DNA of 64,000 nucleotides from Clytia hemisphaerica (GCA_902728285.1 CACVBU010000930.1:1790991-1854990); one strand, 5' to 3'. Shown: positions 25,001 through 36,359, counted from the first letter of the stretch. The notes: generated by a model from the sequence alone, not told the origin. Numbers and translations: made by a program.

Positions 25001-28000
25001 ATAGATCACTTAAAGGAGGCAAGTTTTTAGATTACCTAGAGATGTTAGGAGAGCCACAAAGAGCAAGCAAAGCTTCCATTGTCGTCAGACCTTCGCTTAT
25101 CAAGTCATCATATTTCACTAAGGGGTGGTTGGATGGAACCTAAAATTAAAACGAACAAGTGATACTTTTATGGACCTACCTGGTTATCAAACTAATCAAT
25201 GAACATTGAAACAATGAAACACATAGGACATAACTGGTCAAAATATAAAAAAATAAAGAACAAGAACAACTCGAGAAATTAATGAAATCCGGCGTTTCTC
25301 GGCTGTTCTGGCGATTTTTAGAAAGTTCCTGTACCAAAATCAGTTTTATTGAAAATTGAACCATGCTTTGGACATTCTTATAAATAATGTTTTTCTTTGA
25401 AAAAAAACAAAGACATAAAACGAAAAAATCCAACGAAAATCTGCAAAAACGGAAATATCCGGCTCGGTCATTTTTTGAGCATTGTGAATACGCATCATTC
25501 TGCAAAAAATCAGAGAAAAATTAAGATGAAAATTCGAGAAAATGTCAAAAACCGGTTTTTCCGGCATATTTCCGGCATTTTCGGCCGGAAAAAATGTTTT
25601 TCGAAAATCGGGCTCCGTCACATTTTAGGTATTGTCATTTTGCATCAGTGTGCAAAATTTAATAAAAAAATATAAGTACAGCTTGAAAAATTCAAGAAAA
25701 ACTGTCTTTCCAGCGAAATCAGGTTGTTCTGGCGATTTTTGAATAGTTCCGGCTTCAAAAATCAATTTTATTGAAAATTGAAACATACTTAATAGTGGGC
25801 ATTGCTATTAATAATGTTTTTGAATGTAAAAAACAACCAATTATAAGGAAAAAGTCCAATGAAAATCCAGTAAAACGGCGATTTCCGGCATATTTCCGGC
25901 ATTTTCGGCCGGAAAAAAATGTTTTTCGAAAATCGGGCTCCGTCACATTTTAGGTATTGTCATTTTGCATCAGTGTGCAAAATTTCATAAAAAAATATAA
26001 AGTACAGCTCGAAAAATTAAAGAAATACTGTCTTTCCGGCGAAATCAGGTTGTTCCGGCAATTTTTGAATAGTTCCGGCTTCAAAAATCAATTTTATTGA
26101 AAATTGAAACATACTTAATGGTGGGCATTGCTATTAATAATGTTTTTGAATGAAAAAACAACCAATTATAAGGAAAAAGTCCAATGAAAATCCAGCAAAA
26201 CGGCGATTTCCGGCATATTTCCGGCATTTTCGGCCGGAAAAATTTTTTTCTCAAAAATCGGACTCCGTCACATTTTGGGCATTGCCATTTTGCATCATTG
26301 TGCCAAAAATCAGAAAAAACTAATGAGCCAATCCTGAGAAAAGCTGGTAACAGACGGACGGACAGACGGACGGACGGACGAACATGGGTTAATTTATAGG
26401 ACCTCCAAGGTAGGTCCAAAAAGTAAAAGTAAAAGTCGATCTCAATAAACAATTACAAGTCACAAAGTTAAGAACGAAGTTAAATCTTATACATTTTCAA
26501 AACTATTACATCGGGTGTAAAACCTTTACATTAAAACACTAAAGCTTTCTGGGTGCTCAAGTATTTCACCAGCTAGATTACCATTGGCGTTTGTATAAAG
26601 AAAGGGTGATGGAAAACTTACAATATCAATTGAAATATCATCTTTTTTCCGATCATCAGATGATTGACCTGACTTCGAGTGAACCAAAATCAACATCTCC
26701 ATAAATTTGATGGTATGCGTTCGCACACTGAAAATAAGAAACACCATTACGTGTTTAAATTAAGTCTATTGCTTGACTCAAAATTTTAATAAGAACAAGA
26801 TAAGAACTCGCATCTGTGGTCACTTTACTGTTATAAAACTAATTTCGGTTATCAGATAACTCGATTTGGGCACATCTGGGCTCTTGTAAACAGTCTCCCG
26901 AAAAGCACTAAATTTTGGTAAAAGCAGCCATCTTAGTGGAAAAAAACTAGAAAAAGTGCCTTTTTTGGAAAACAACGGTCGCTGCCTTGTCTTTCTAAAA
27001 GAGAATTTTTTGAAGCACGTGTAGTAGAATCATTTATTAGGGATCGTTAGCTAACGGGACAATAAGGTGTGTTCGTGTTAAAGAGGGCTCAAGTTATAGA
27101 GGATTGTTACAATATTAAAAGTAGATATCTCACCCATCATTCTCAGATTCGATCATTCCACAGATTTGTCTTTTCAAGTCGGTCATCATCTAAAATTTGG
27201 TATACAATTTCATACTGTTAGCCATTTTTGAACATGTAGGTAGAGGTAATAGGATTACCATAGAGTAACTGTTCACCATTAAAAATGATTCCCAATTCAT
27301 ATGTCGTATTTTTTACCGTGAGAGGTGTTAAATCCTCCTGGGAGGTTTCGATGAAACTTTATTAATCTGGGATAAATTTGCCTTAGAGTAATTCGTTTCA
27401 ATTTCTTTTTCGTCACAATAAAATGACGTCATTCATGCTAATAGCCTGTCTTACCTCCCACATGTCTTGAATATCTTGTTTGATGGTTCGTAGTTTGCAC
27501 ACCAACTGTAATAAAAAAAAATGATTCAGGCCAGGTCTAACTGGTCCCGGTCGATACTTTATAGACGCAAATCAGTGCTGGTCAAAACAATAATAAGGAA
27601 TTATCGGCGATCCAAAAAATATCTGCAATCTGATTTGTTTAAAAGAGTACAATTTATCTTGTATTTTACATGTACAAAATATAAACTGACGAAAAGAAGT
27701 AGCTGTAGCTCGTTCCGGTTTTTCCGTATATTGTACGGAAAAATCTCGGAACTCGTAAAGTATTTCTCACATTGTACTCGCAACTGTCCGATAACTATTA
27801 CGTATTTCTAACGTGTTGGAATTATAAACGTGGAGTCACAGAATAGCCCTGTTGTGTCTGTTACTAGACTAGTAAACTAGTCGGTTATTACTTATAACCT
27901 TATAATAAAACTGTCAATCAGATAATGTAAACACTAATTAAATATTCAGCGTGCGTGAGAGAAAAGGAAAATAACCGACTAGAAGCTACTTCCAACGCCT

Positions 28001-31000
28001 TTTTTTTCTTCACCTAAAATCGTAAGGAGAGACATACAGATTTCTGTATGTCTGACCCGTGCGGAATTGCATTTATTTTTCTTTCTGTTTATTGCGTTTT
28101 TAGAAATGCTCATTTATTAATATGTTCCCATGTTCAATGTTACTATGAAATATCATTTAGTCAAAAAAGATGGATGGATTCTCAAAAACCTAAAAAAAGT
28201 TGTAAAATTAAACAACGTTTTTTGAGGGAAGTAGCTTCTAGTCGTTGAAATTCAGAAAAGAGAAGCTACTTCACCCCTTCGATTCTTTTTATTTGGAGCT
28301 TGATTTTTTGTATATGGGTCTGTTTTCAACGACTAGTTTACTAGTCTAGTCTGTTACTTATAAAACGTTTAAAAAACGAATTCTTCCGTTTACCTGAAGA
28401 GCGACTTTATAAAGGGAATTACAGGCCAACATGACCCTCTTTGCAACGGTGGTGTTTTCATCAGAAATCATGTAGGAGAGACACCCAATCGTCTTTGGGA
28501 GTAACTCTGGATCTTTCTTGCTATAAACAGAAACGACGGTACAAAGATTATACAATCAAACTTGAAAAAGACATGTAAAAGGTCGAAATACCGTTTTATT
28601 TTGATTTGGATACACATCTCATGATTTTTTATGTTTCACAAACATTAGAGGAAGAAATTTTTTTCAGAGGGAAGTTAATTCGGCGGTTAACTTGAAAAAT
28701 TAAATTTGGCGGGAATTTAATTTGGCGGAAGAAGGACATTTTTGTCCAAAAAACGCCATTAAAAAAGGAAAAGCCTGTTTTAAAGCCTGAAATAGCACAC
28801 CTTTGGGGGAATAAATAGAGCAACTTAAATTTGGCGGGAATTTAATTTGGTGGACGACGGAAAAAATTTAATTTGGCGGGAACTTAGTTTGGCTGATTTT
28901 GACCAAATTCGCCAAATCCGCCAAATCCACCTAATTTTCTCCCCGTGAAAATTTCTTCCTTTAATAAGGTATACAGTCTTGGATACAAATAGCTCGTTTT
29001 TAGCCTATTTTGGTTTTTAAAGTCAAAAGAAAAATAAAAGTTGAAAAGTGCTAGTTATTGAGGTGATTTCCAAAAGCATCCGATTTCATTGTTTTCGTGT
29101 GAATGCGTTCAAAAGTTATCAACCCAAATGCATACCATGCTTCTTCGATGAAGACCACCACAAATTTCCTGACGTCACTCGAACGATCTTGTTGGTATAT
29201 CAAAATTTCCTAAAACGAGAAAAGACATAAATTCGAATGTCACGGATATCGGGTTCATTGCAGTTGATTTAGAAACTCCGATGATTTCTTAACAACAATT
29301 CGGTAATTGGAATATCCAACCAAATACTTTGTTTTATAATATATAGTAACGATGTTTTGTTCTTAGAACGTCTTTGTTTTCTATAAAACAATTACGAAGT
29401 TATCTAATTTTACAGTAAAAATTACACTGATAAACAGTGTTTTTCTAGTGTTTTTTTTAATATGTTAATTCTAGTTATGAATTAAAAAAACGTTATAGTG
29501 AGCTCAGACCCTTAAACTCACTGCTGCGAAATCGAATCGCATATCTATAGCAACCAAGGATTGATTTTTTTTAAACGAAAGTGACGTCAATTACTTTACA
29601 AAAGTTCATTGGACGTCAAATATATATATTTTTTTCAAACAACTTCGCCTGACGTCGAATAATTTAGTCTACTATTGAAAAGAACCGCACGTTGGCATAC
29701 TGACGACTGAATATTGGTTAAATCTAAAGTATTGGTTAAATCTAAAGTATTGGTTGGTTATCACTTGAAATTTGTTTGTTTTACACATCGTTTGGTACAA
29801 TCGCCGATATGGGGAGGAAGTCTCGTCTATTCAAGAGGACAACCTCATCAACCAGGACTCTACAAGAGTTTTTAAGAAACACTGAGGTATGAATGAACTT
29901 TTCTCATACAAATTTCCCCTTATTATATGATGTGATCTTTCTATTCAGTCTAGTCAAAAGTGTATCTTTGATTTATTGTCCCTCTGACTTATAAATGTTT
30001 ATATATTTTCTCCCGCCTTTTTCACTTTTGGTGCTTTGCACTTTTTGAAAAACATTTTTCGTCTAACGTCTCCCGTATATTAATGGGATAAATTTTCGCG
30101 GGGATTAATTTTCGCGGATTTCGCGGATTTGGGTGTCATCCGCGAAAATAAGTCCCATTGGAAATTTGAAAAAGGCCCATCCGCGAAAATTAATTTCCGC
30201 GAAAAATTTGAATTTTTTTTGCAATCCGCGAAATTTCTATTTTTATCGTTTTTTATTTTTTTTCTACATAAGGGCAAGCAACCCTCGAATTCTATATAGT
30301 TCGATTTACATTCATTTCAATCTTTAAAGCAACATAACATAAATTATACATTATAGCTCTCCAGTAATATTTTGGAAAATGCTACTGGCATCCTGAAACA
30401 GGACAATGGAAGCGTTGAACAAATCAAACATACCAATTCGTTTCCTAAGATTGGATTGAACGACAAGCTTCATGTAACTGAGATTAAAGACATTCGGACC
30501 GAGGCTGCTGACGGTGCTAAAGTATCAATTAGAGATAGCTCCAAGGAGAAAATCGGGAATGAGACGATCATTAAATCCACTCCTGAGCGGAAAACCAAGC
30601 TCAAAGCTGATGTTGAGAGCAAAGCCGCAGAAATCGAGCATGTGATTAGTTGTGGTGTTGCTCCACAACAAATTAAGGACGTCAAGGTGTGCGATGGAAA
30701 CGATGTAAACGTCGCGGAAAATCTGAGCTTTGAGATTCGTGGTGAAAAAGATGTTGCAGGGACACTTTTGCATGACGTGGTAACGGATGGAAAAATGAAG
30801 GAAACAGAACAGGCATCTCGTGAAGAGCATCTCGTCAAGTTTGCATCTGCGCCATGGAGTGAAATTGAACTCAGTACCGAGGATGTTGAGCAGGAGAAAA
30901 TGAATGAAACGGAATCTAGTTCTTCACAAGATGTGAATCAAATTGAATCCCTCAAACAACAGCTCCAGACAGCAGAAAAAGCGCGCGAGGAAGCCATTAA

Positions 31001-34000
31001 GTTGCTCAAGGCTGAACAAAAACGCTCAGCTGACGCAGAGGAATCACATTTTAAAGTGAACACAAAACTTCAACGATGTGAGAAAGAGCTCAATATAATC
31101 AAGAATAAAGAGAAAAAAAATCTTGCAGCTATGGACAAGCAAGAACTTGATTTGGACCTGAAAAATGGCCAACTGAGGCGTTTGAGAGCCTCAATGAAGA
31201 GTGTCCTGGAACAACACGAGAAATACAAGCTAGAGGTAATGTGTTGTTTAAGGCATTGTTACTTTATCAGACCCTTAAATCAAATCTCAAGAAATAGTCT
31301 GTACTGTACCATCTATCTATCATGTCGATGGATTCCAGGGTCTGGTTTTTTGAGTGTAAAAATCCAGGGTGGCTAGTAAATCGAGGTCGAAAATCCAGGG
31401 TAGTCCAAAAAGTGAAAAAAAACAAAAACAAGGGGATTCTGAAAAATTGAAAAAATAATCCAGAGGGACACCTTTCCCAAAAATGACCTAAACATAGGGG
31501 GTAAACTTTTTTCTGGAATAGCCTTTTCAACGAACGACTAGTGCTCTCGACGTTTTTTTTCTCGACTCTTTACTGAAATTATTTTAGCTGTTGTGGGAAC
31601 TGAATAATATATTCGATAACTAAATATATTCGATAACTAATTACGTTCGAATGACACAAGTTATGATTTCCAGGACTCCAGGACTTTTTTATGCGCACCC
31701 TGTATAGAACCTGCCTTCAAACCAACTTTTTTCTTATACCATCAATATACCATTTCTTTTTTCAATTTCAGGCCAAGGAGAAGGACGAGGAGCTATCAAA
31801 GGTGAAAGGCAAGTTAGAGTCCACCCAGAAATATGTGGAAGTCTTGAAAAAGGACAAACAGGTAAAGAATTTAGATGAAGAAGTCAAATCTTCAAATAAA
31901 AAGAAAAATAAAAGAAAGAAGAAAAATGATCCAAATGACCCTATGGTCAACAATGTATCGCTAAATTTAGATGCGAATAATAATTCTAGCCATGTCATTA
32001 ACTTGACCTGCGAGTCACAAGCGAATCTCCAGCTGTCTAAAAAAGACGACGTCATCATAATGGATGACATTAATAAGCAAGTCTTACAAGAGCAAGATGC
32101 TTTCAAACAGAATGAGAATATCCTGCACACCCAATATGAAGTACAAAAAGATGATGCAGAGAGGTAAATACATATTTTATCAGGAAAATAACTCGGACAA
32201 TTATCTAAAATTTTGAGGGCTTAAGCAAAATGGTCCCTGACGGAATTTTTTTCTCCAATATTCAATCCCCAGTCAAAAAAGTTGAAATTGACATTTATTT
32301 TCAAAAAAAGGTTTTGAGGTAATCCCTTGAACATACAATTTTACTTTGACTCAGGTTGATTTCAATTGTTTCAGGCATAAGATAATAGCAGGGAAAAGAG
32401 GAAAAATCTTCCAACTACATGAAAACTTCACGAGGATTATTAATTCAGATTCTAATTTGTCATTTGAAGGCCTGGCTGAAAAACTTTACAATGATTCGAC
32501 TTCCCACCAACAAACAACACATCAAAACACAGCAATTCAACCCTTAGCCACATATTTTATTAAAATCAGAACTTGATGAATCAGTAATTAAAATATTTCC
32601 AGAAAACAATTTCAGAATATAATAAAATAAAAATTCTGAAACTTATAACTTACTCGGGTTATTTTGAGACCAAATGTATTAGCTAACCTTTCTGATGAAT
32701 TTAGTTCACATCAACTTTCAAGAAATATAAACAGACAAAATATATAAGAGCATTTATTGTAACAAAATTTCCGTTCTATTTCACACATCAGTTCGCTGCA
32801 AACCTCCAATGAAGAATGGAAGATCGACGATGAGAAGGAGGCAGCATACCATGCCTGTAAATGGTTCAATATGATCCTGATCGTTGTATCAACTATCATG
32901 TTGTTGTTTTGTTTTGTCCTACATCAGGACCAATCCGTTTTCGAAAAGATAACCAATTTTGAATATGGTACTGAGGACCTGTTAAGTGCCATATTTCTCG
33001 ACCATTCATAATACAATATTGAAATTTTAAATGTCTAAATTCTTAAATCATTTTATTTTCATACGAAATATATTTTATCTAAAAATAAACCATCGCACAT
33101 TGACTCCTTCTTTCAAAATATCCATCAAAATTGACTATCATTTTTTCCTTAACTGTGATAACGGTCACATTTTGGAGTAGATCCCCTAAGAAGTAAGCGT
33201 TTCAGTGATAGTATCATAGACTCTCTAAGTTTTGTTCCATACCCAAAGATTTTCAAACTAGTACTTTGCTTCTGATGTGATTAGCGTCAAAAGATTACCA
33301 GGAGGCTGAACAAACATTTCCAAGGGGTGATTCAAGCTGAATTTCCAGGGTGTCTAAAAGAGTGTTTTATTTCGGGACAAGCTGGAGTTTTTACAAGCTC
33401 TTATTTGATTTGATTGGTCGTTAACCAGTAATAAAACAATTTTGTTACTTTTTCTAAAGAACGCGTCATCTCTATCACTTCAAATGACCAATTAGTGAAG
33501 TATCTTGTAAAAACTCCAGCTCATCCCTTTATTTCAGGGGATAAAAAATTATTTTAAAATTTCCAGTGCGTAAAAGACTGATTTTAGTTCATCCATTGTC
33601 AATTTAAGGTATGAAAAAGAATTTTTGAAGGGCCGGTTTTTTGCAAATTTTGCAATTTTCCAGGGGGTATCCACACATTTCCAAGAAATATTTTTTTAAC
33701 TTGAAAAAGTTTGTCATGCCCCCCCTCCTGTATGGAAATTTAATGTAATGGCCCATTTCTTTGTAGTAAAAATTTCCAGGAGGTGATTTAAGCAGAATTT
33801 CCAGGGTGTCTAAAAGAGTGTTTTATTTCAGAGGATAAAAAATTATTTTAAAATTTCCAGGGCGTAAAAGACTGATTTTAGTTCATCCATTGTCAATTTA
33901 AGGTATGAAAACAGATGAAAAAGAATTTTTGAAGGGTTTTTTGCAAATTTTGCAATTTTCCAGGGGTATCCACATTATTTCCAAGAAATATTTTTTCTAA

Positions 34001-35053
34001 AATTATAAAATTTCTTTGTAGTATATCTTAATCCCATTAATTTTCGCACAGAAAACATGCACAAAAATAGAAGGTGTGCGAAAAAGGGTGTACGAATTAT
34101 TGATCATTATAAGTGAAGGGGCACACAAGCGCACTTTTTAAGAAAGAACGTCTCCTCAATATAGGATACCCTGGGATATAAGAACTAGTTAAAACACAGC
34201 CTAGAAGTGTCAAAGGCATGTGATTTAAATGTTTTTTTTGCCCTCCTTTTCTCTCCCAGAAATTACAAAATGCGCGAATATCCTATTTCATAAGGTGCAC
34301 CAAAATTAAACTGGCACAAAATTAATGGGATTAAGGTTAAGACAAGGCTCTTGCTTAAAATTATTGGGTAATCATAAAGCATAAAGATTTACTGTGTATA
34401 TTATATTTGTCATTTTCAGGATCAGATAAATGTAATGTAGGTCAAACCTAACAAGATCTGCAGAAATAACAAAGAGATTTTTACTTACATCAAGAAAATT
34501 GTCCAGCAGAGTTGGATTTTTATTCAGTACTAGTTCTTGGATCTAAAAGCAACAATAGAGAGTTGTGTTATTTCTTTAAAAGTTTTTAACAAAGAGAGAG
34601 TAGCAATCTGGCTGGAAACAAGTAATTTTTTCTTTAGAAAGTTGTGGGTAAGGTATCCTTTAATTGTATTCTGCCGAGCCCGAGTTGTTAGGTAAATGTA
34701 TTTTCAATTTTCACTTCATCATCACAAACCTGTTTCAAGAATCCAACTTTGCTTTCAGATTTGGCTCCTTGAGTTTGATTCAACAGATCAATGACCTAAA
34801 TAGAATTAAAAAACATATTTTGACTCATAAAACATTTTCAAAATTTAAGCATAATTAAAGCTGAATCGGGTGGTTTATTACGAAAACTAGATAATATAAA
34901 GTGAAAAAAGTAATTTCAGTTAGAGATGAGACATTTCAACTAGCCAGCTATTGTGGTTTGGCATTAAAAAAATCTAAAAGCTATGATTACCTTTTCTGAA
35001 GTGATTTGAATTGAATTATCAACAGCACCAGGGTCATTATAACGATTTGCCAT
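13051..35053 (-). CDS. SYMPK: Symplekin, scaffold of the mRNA 3'-end processing machinery (35 exons, about 1,105 aa)
   Basis: Symplekin scaffolds CPSF/CstF and the histone pre-mRNA cleavage complex. Exons: 35053-34991, 34795-34730, 34542-34489, 29209-29136, 28520-28394, 27505-27455, 27189-27134, 26727-26622, 25139-25036, 23628-23531, 23378-23320, 23096-23060, 22786-22728, 22639-22596, 22393-22354, 22024-21752, 21299-21137, 21026-20862, 20632-20604, 20108-20051, 19816-19630, 19291-19210, 18750-18637, 18281-18213, 17997-17916, 17572-17482, 17244-17175, 16957-16849, 16199-16008, 15149-15051, 14779-14670, 14226-14149, 13758-13642, 13431-13372, 13182-13051. All have GT/AG borders, matching phases and a total of 3,318 nt. 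The N-terminal HEAT-like region has [30 protein letters not shown] and [10 protein letters not shown] lysine-rich linker (exons 14-18) follows. The C-terminal symplekin domain has [12 protein letters not shown] and [12 protein letters not shown]. The tail is serine-rich. A splice-acceptor-like tract before the ATG suggests an upstream 5' UTR exon. Exons 14-17 are the least certain. Confidence 0.93.
15559..15813. mobile_element. Mariner-type MITE, family C, copy 2 (symplekin intron 29)
   Basis: Ends CACGTTTTTTTTTTATAAG and CTTATAAAAAGAAAAACGTG, flanked by TA at 15557-15558 and 15814-15815. It is inverted relative to the copy at 10492-10733 and nearly identical over most of its length. 255 bp, no coding capacity. 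Confidence 0.8.
17666..17907. mobile_element. Mariner-type MITE, family C, diverged copy 3 (symplekin intron 25)
   Basis: It starts CACCTTTTTTTATAAGAACA after TA at 17664-17665 and ends CTGAAAAAGGG before TA at 17908-17909. The interior lines up with copies 1 and 2 but with many changes, so it is older. Its right end lies 8 bp from the 5' splice site of exon 25, and it makes up most of a 343-bp intron. Confidence 0.65.
22811..22985. mobile_element. Pogo/Tigger-like terminal-repeat fragment
   Basis: The left part (GTGGAGTCTCTTTAATTCGAA, then repeated ATAACTCGAA) and right part (TGTTGAGACACTGTAC) form an imperfect inverted pair typical of pogo-like mariner ends. Similar scraps with CTAATTCGAA lie in other symplekin introns near 18340-18420 and 19440-19560. 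Boundaries are approximate. Confidence 0.4.
23452..23495 (-). other. Partial duplicate of symplekin exon 10
   Basis: The minus strand reads CAGTTCAAGCATTTGAAATT, then CTTCATG and a GTAGGC donor-like end. This repeats the 3' end of exon 10 (23531-23628), which has GTTCAAGCATTTGAACTT, CTGCATG and GTGAGT. It lies about 70 bp downstream inside intron 10. It looks like a local tandem duplication of the exon end with its 5' splice site. Use as an alternative donor would join in-frame sequence but is unproven. Confidence 0.6.
23835..24694. mobile_element. CAG-poly(G) element with 7-bp target duplication, copy 2 (symplekin intron 9)
   Basis: The ends are CAGGGGGGGGGGGTACCAAG and CTCGGTACCCCCCTG. ATTGAAA flanks both sides exactly (23828-23834 and 24695-24701). 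The interior repeats the palindromic AGTACACTGTACT motif at about 23925, 23973, 24551 (one change) and 24610, with a related half at the right end (GCCAGTACACTGAC). No transposase. It is oriented inside a symplekin intron and leaves both splice sites untouched. Confidence 0.75.
25281..26330. repeat. Tandem repeat, about 325-bp unit, three copies (symplekin intron 8)
   Basis: The landmark CATATTTCCGGCATTTTCGG recurs at about 25563, 25888 and 26214, a spacing of about 325 bp. Flanking landmarks GGCTCCGTCACATTTTAGG and GTTCTGGCGATTTTTGAATAG repeat in register. The first unit is longer and more diverged. A related copy, ending in the same GGGCTCCGTCAC, lies at 35760-36152, so this is a dispersed family. 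The long ORFs across it on both strands are repeat artefacts. Confidence 0.7.
26351..26383. repeat. Short (GACG)n microsatellite at the repeat end
   Basis: About eight GACG/GACA units follow the third 325-bp repeat. The related copy at 35.8-36.1 kb ends in a much larger (GAAC)n tract, so a tetranucleotide tail may be a regular end of this repeat family. Confidence 0.6.
27864..28349. mobile_element. MITE with CTAGACTAGT ends and 7-bp target duplication (symplekin intron 5)
   Basis: Ends CTAGACTAGTAAACTAGTCG and its reverse complement, flanked by TCTGTTA on both sides (27857-27863 and 28350-28356). A second inner inverted repeat (CGACTAGAAGCTACTTCC at about 27978 and its complement at about 28228) shares the CGACTAG core. 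486 bp, no ORF of its own. The superfamily is not certain. Confidence 0.7.
28648..28961. mobile_element. MITE with GGCGGGAATTTAATTTGGCGG repeats (symplekin intron 4)
   Basis: The left end AGAGGAAGAAATTTTTTTCAG is the imperfect inverse of the right end GAAAATTTCTTCCTTT. The interior repeats AATTTGGCGGGAATTTAATT about three times and ends in inverted CCGCCAAATCC units. TTA borders both ends. No coding capacity. Confidence 0.55.
29809..33011 (+). CDS. Coiled-coil, tail-anchored membrane protein nested in a symplekin intron (4 exons, 522 aa)
   Basis: I do not recognise the gene. Exons 29809-29886, 30357-31235, 31772-32163 and 32792-33011 join with consistent phases (0, 0, 2) and GT/AG borders into 1,569 nt ending TAA. 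The N-terminus [20 protein letters not shown] is basic. Residues about 27-190 are polar and acidic. About 195-340 form a coiled coil ([20 protein letters not shown] and on). A lysine-rich stretch, [10 protein letters not shown], follows near residue 360. The last exon encodes one hydrophobic segment (about 474-496: [20 protein letters not shown]) and a short tail. This layout fits an ER- or Golgi-anchored tether with a long cytosolic coiled coil. The whole gene lies inside symplekin intron 3 on the opposite strand. Confidence 0.8.
30085..30243. repeat. CCGCGAAAATTAA-type repeat cluster (intron 1 of the nested gene)
   Basis: Several direct and inverted copies of TCCGCGAAAATTAAT-like sequence lie within 160 bp, probably a small MITE. 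Borders are not resolved. Confidence 0.45.
33323..34005. repeat. Direct duplication, about 225-bp unit, first copy interrupted
   Basis: The block from AATTTCCAGGGTGTCTAAAA through TTTCCAAGAAATATTTTTT occurs at about 33339-33696 and again at about 33799-33992. The first copy is longer because a 154-bp element (33374-33527) has inserted in it. The pair lies in symplekin intron 3, downstream of the nested gene. Confidence 0.75.
33374..33527. mobile_element. hAT-like mini-MITE with 8-bp target duplication and an in-window empty site
   Basis: Ends GGGACAAGCTGGAGTTTTTA and the imperfect inverse TAAAAACTCCAGCTCATCCC. TTTATTTC flanks both sides (33366-33373 and 33528-33535). The second copy of the surrounding repeat has a single TTTATTTC at 33822-33829 with no insert, which shows the pre-insertion state. 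154 bp. Confidence 0.85.
34032..34330. mobile_element. piggyBac-like MITE at TTAA (symplekin intron 3)
   Basis: Ends TCCCATTAATTTTCGCAC and the near-inverse GGCACAAAATTAATGGGA. Both ends abut TTAA (34028-34031 and 34331-34334), the usual piggyBac target. 299 bp, no ORF. Confidence 0.65.
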
Positions 35054-35699
35054 AATTCCTTTTTTTCTCTTTTCCTTCCTTTTTAAAATCTTCTGGAAAA
35101 AAAAACTGACTTAAAGGTTCAAGAAAAGTAGAGGGTGGGGAGGGGGTCAGAGAGGGCGGGGGATGAATGCAGTTACTATGTGGTGGTTGTCTAGTTTCAA
35201 ATCAAAACAGGGCGAATGTTAGAAAAACTGCCCTCAAGGATTTAGAAAGAGGTTTTGAACTCCCTTGAAAAATCCCAGATCCGATTCTGGTTCAATCAAA
35301 ACTTTTCCCTTATAAGAACATCTACCACCAGATGAGTAAACCTTTGAACCTTGAACCTTTAAAGGTTGAAATTTAAACCTGCTGTCATGCTGCAATTGAA
35401 TCAAATAGACAAAATATGGCGAACCTCAGAGGCAGAGAAGGCCTCATTACATTAACACACACAGTTGGCTGTATGTCTGTCTAATTAGGAGAGCTATCCT
35501 AATTTGCAATAATCCTGAATAATCCTTGACTGACTCAGTAAATATATTCGCTAAGAATAGATTTTGTTAACCTCCTGTGAATTACCAAATAGAAATAAAC
35601 AAGCAACATGCTGAATTGACCTACCTAATGATTAACATCAGATGAAAATAAGAAAAAAGTGACAATAATTGTACAAAAATTCAGAATGGAAAAATAAAG

Positions 35700-36130
35700 C
35701 TTGTGTGTTGAATAATGTAAAATGGCAAAAAGGAATTTCCCCAAATACAAAAATCACTTAAACCATTCAGGCCCAAAAAACCTTAAGCTGTTTTTGGCCC
35801 AAATTTTTTAAAAATTTCTTAAAAATCTGGGCATTGCCATTTTGCATCATTGTGCAAAAAATCAGAAAAAAATAATGAGTCAACTTTGAGAAAAGCTATA
35901 CTTTCTTATTTGGTTAAAGGGAATTTCCCTAAAATACGAAAATTCGTTTTTTAAGGCCAATAAGAATTTTCCGGGAAAAACCACTTCAGCCATTCCGCCA
36001 TTCTTTAGAGAATTTCGCCCTCCATCTTTGTACAAAAAATCAGAAAAAAGTAAGGACAGGATTTTGCACAAGTCCAAAAACCCCTATTTTTAGGCAGTTT
36101 TTGGCCCAAATTTGCCCAAATAAATTTTTT
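35700..36130. repeat. Dispersed relative of the 325-bp intron repeat
   Basis: It contains GGGCATTGCCATTTTGCATC, GTGCAAAAAATCAGAAAAAA and, at its end, AAAAATCGGGCTCCGTCAC. All of these are shared with the family at 25281-26330. It runs straight into the (GAAC)n tract. Confidence 0.6.
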
Positions 36131-36152
36131 CTCAAAAATCGGGCTCCGTCAC

Positions 36153-36359
36153 GAACGAACGAACGAACGAACGAACGAACGAACGAACGAACGAACGAAC
36201 GAACGAACGAACGAACGAACGAACGAACGAACGAACGAACGAACGAACGAACGAACGAACGAACGAACGAACGAACGAACGAACGAACGAACGAACGAAC
36301 GAACGAACGAACGAACGAACGAACGAACGAACGAACGAACGAACGAACGAACGAACGAA
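36153..36359. repeat. (GAAC)n microsatellite, about 51 uninterrupted units
   Basis: A pure tetranucleotide run of about 205 bp. All reading frames are open on both strands, which creates artefactual NERT and VRSF repeat ORFs. A pure tract of this length is likely to vary in length between individuals. Confidence 0.95.

Noticed and set aside
25176..26452. Overlapping ORFs of about 90-120 aa in the 325-bp repeats
   Set aside because: Both strands are open because of base composition, and the spliced symplekin frame does not use them.
26526..26621. Longer symplekin exon 8 reading on to FSVLM
   Set aside because: The GTAAGT donor at 26621 joins IDI to [10 protein letters not shown] of exon 9, which matches the family. 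The extension does not.
32346..32576. Additional exon of the nested coiled-coil gene beginning [10 protein letters not shown]
   Set aside because: It has a fair acceptor but no donor in the required phase before its stop. Exon 3 joins directly to the membrane-segment exon in phase 2. An alternative 3' end remains possible.
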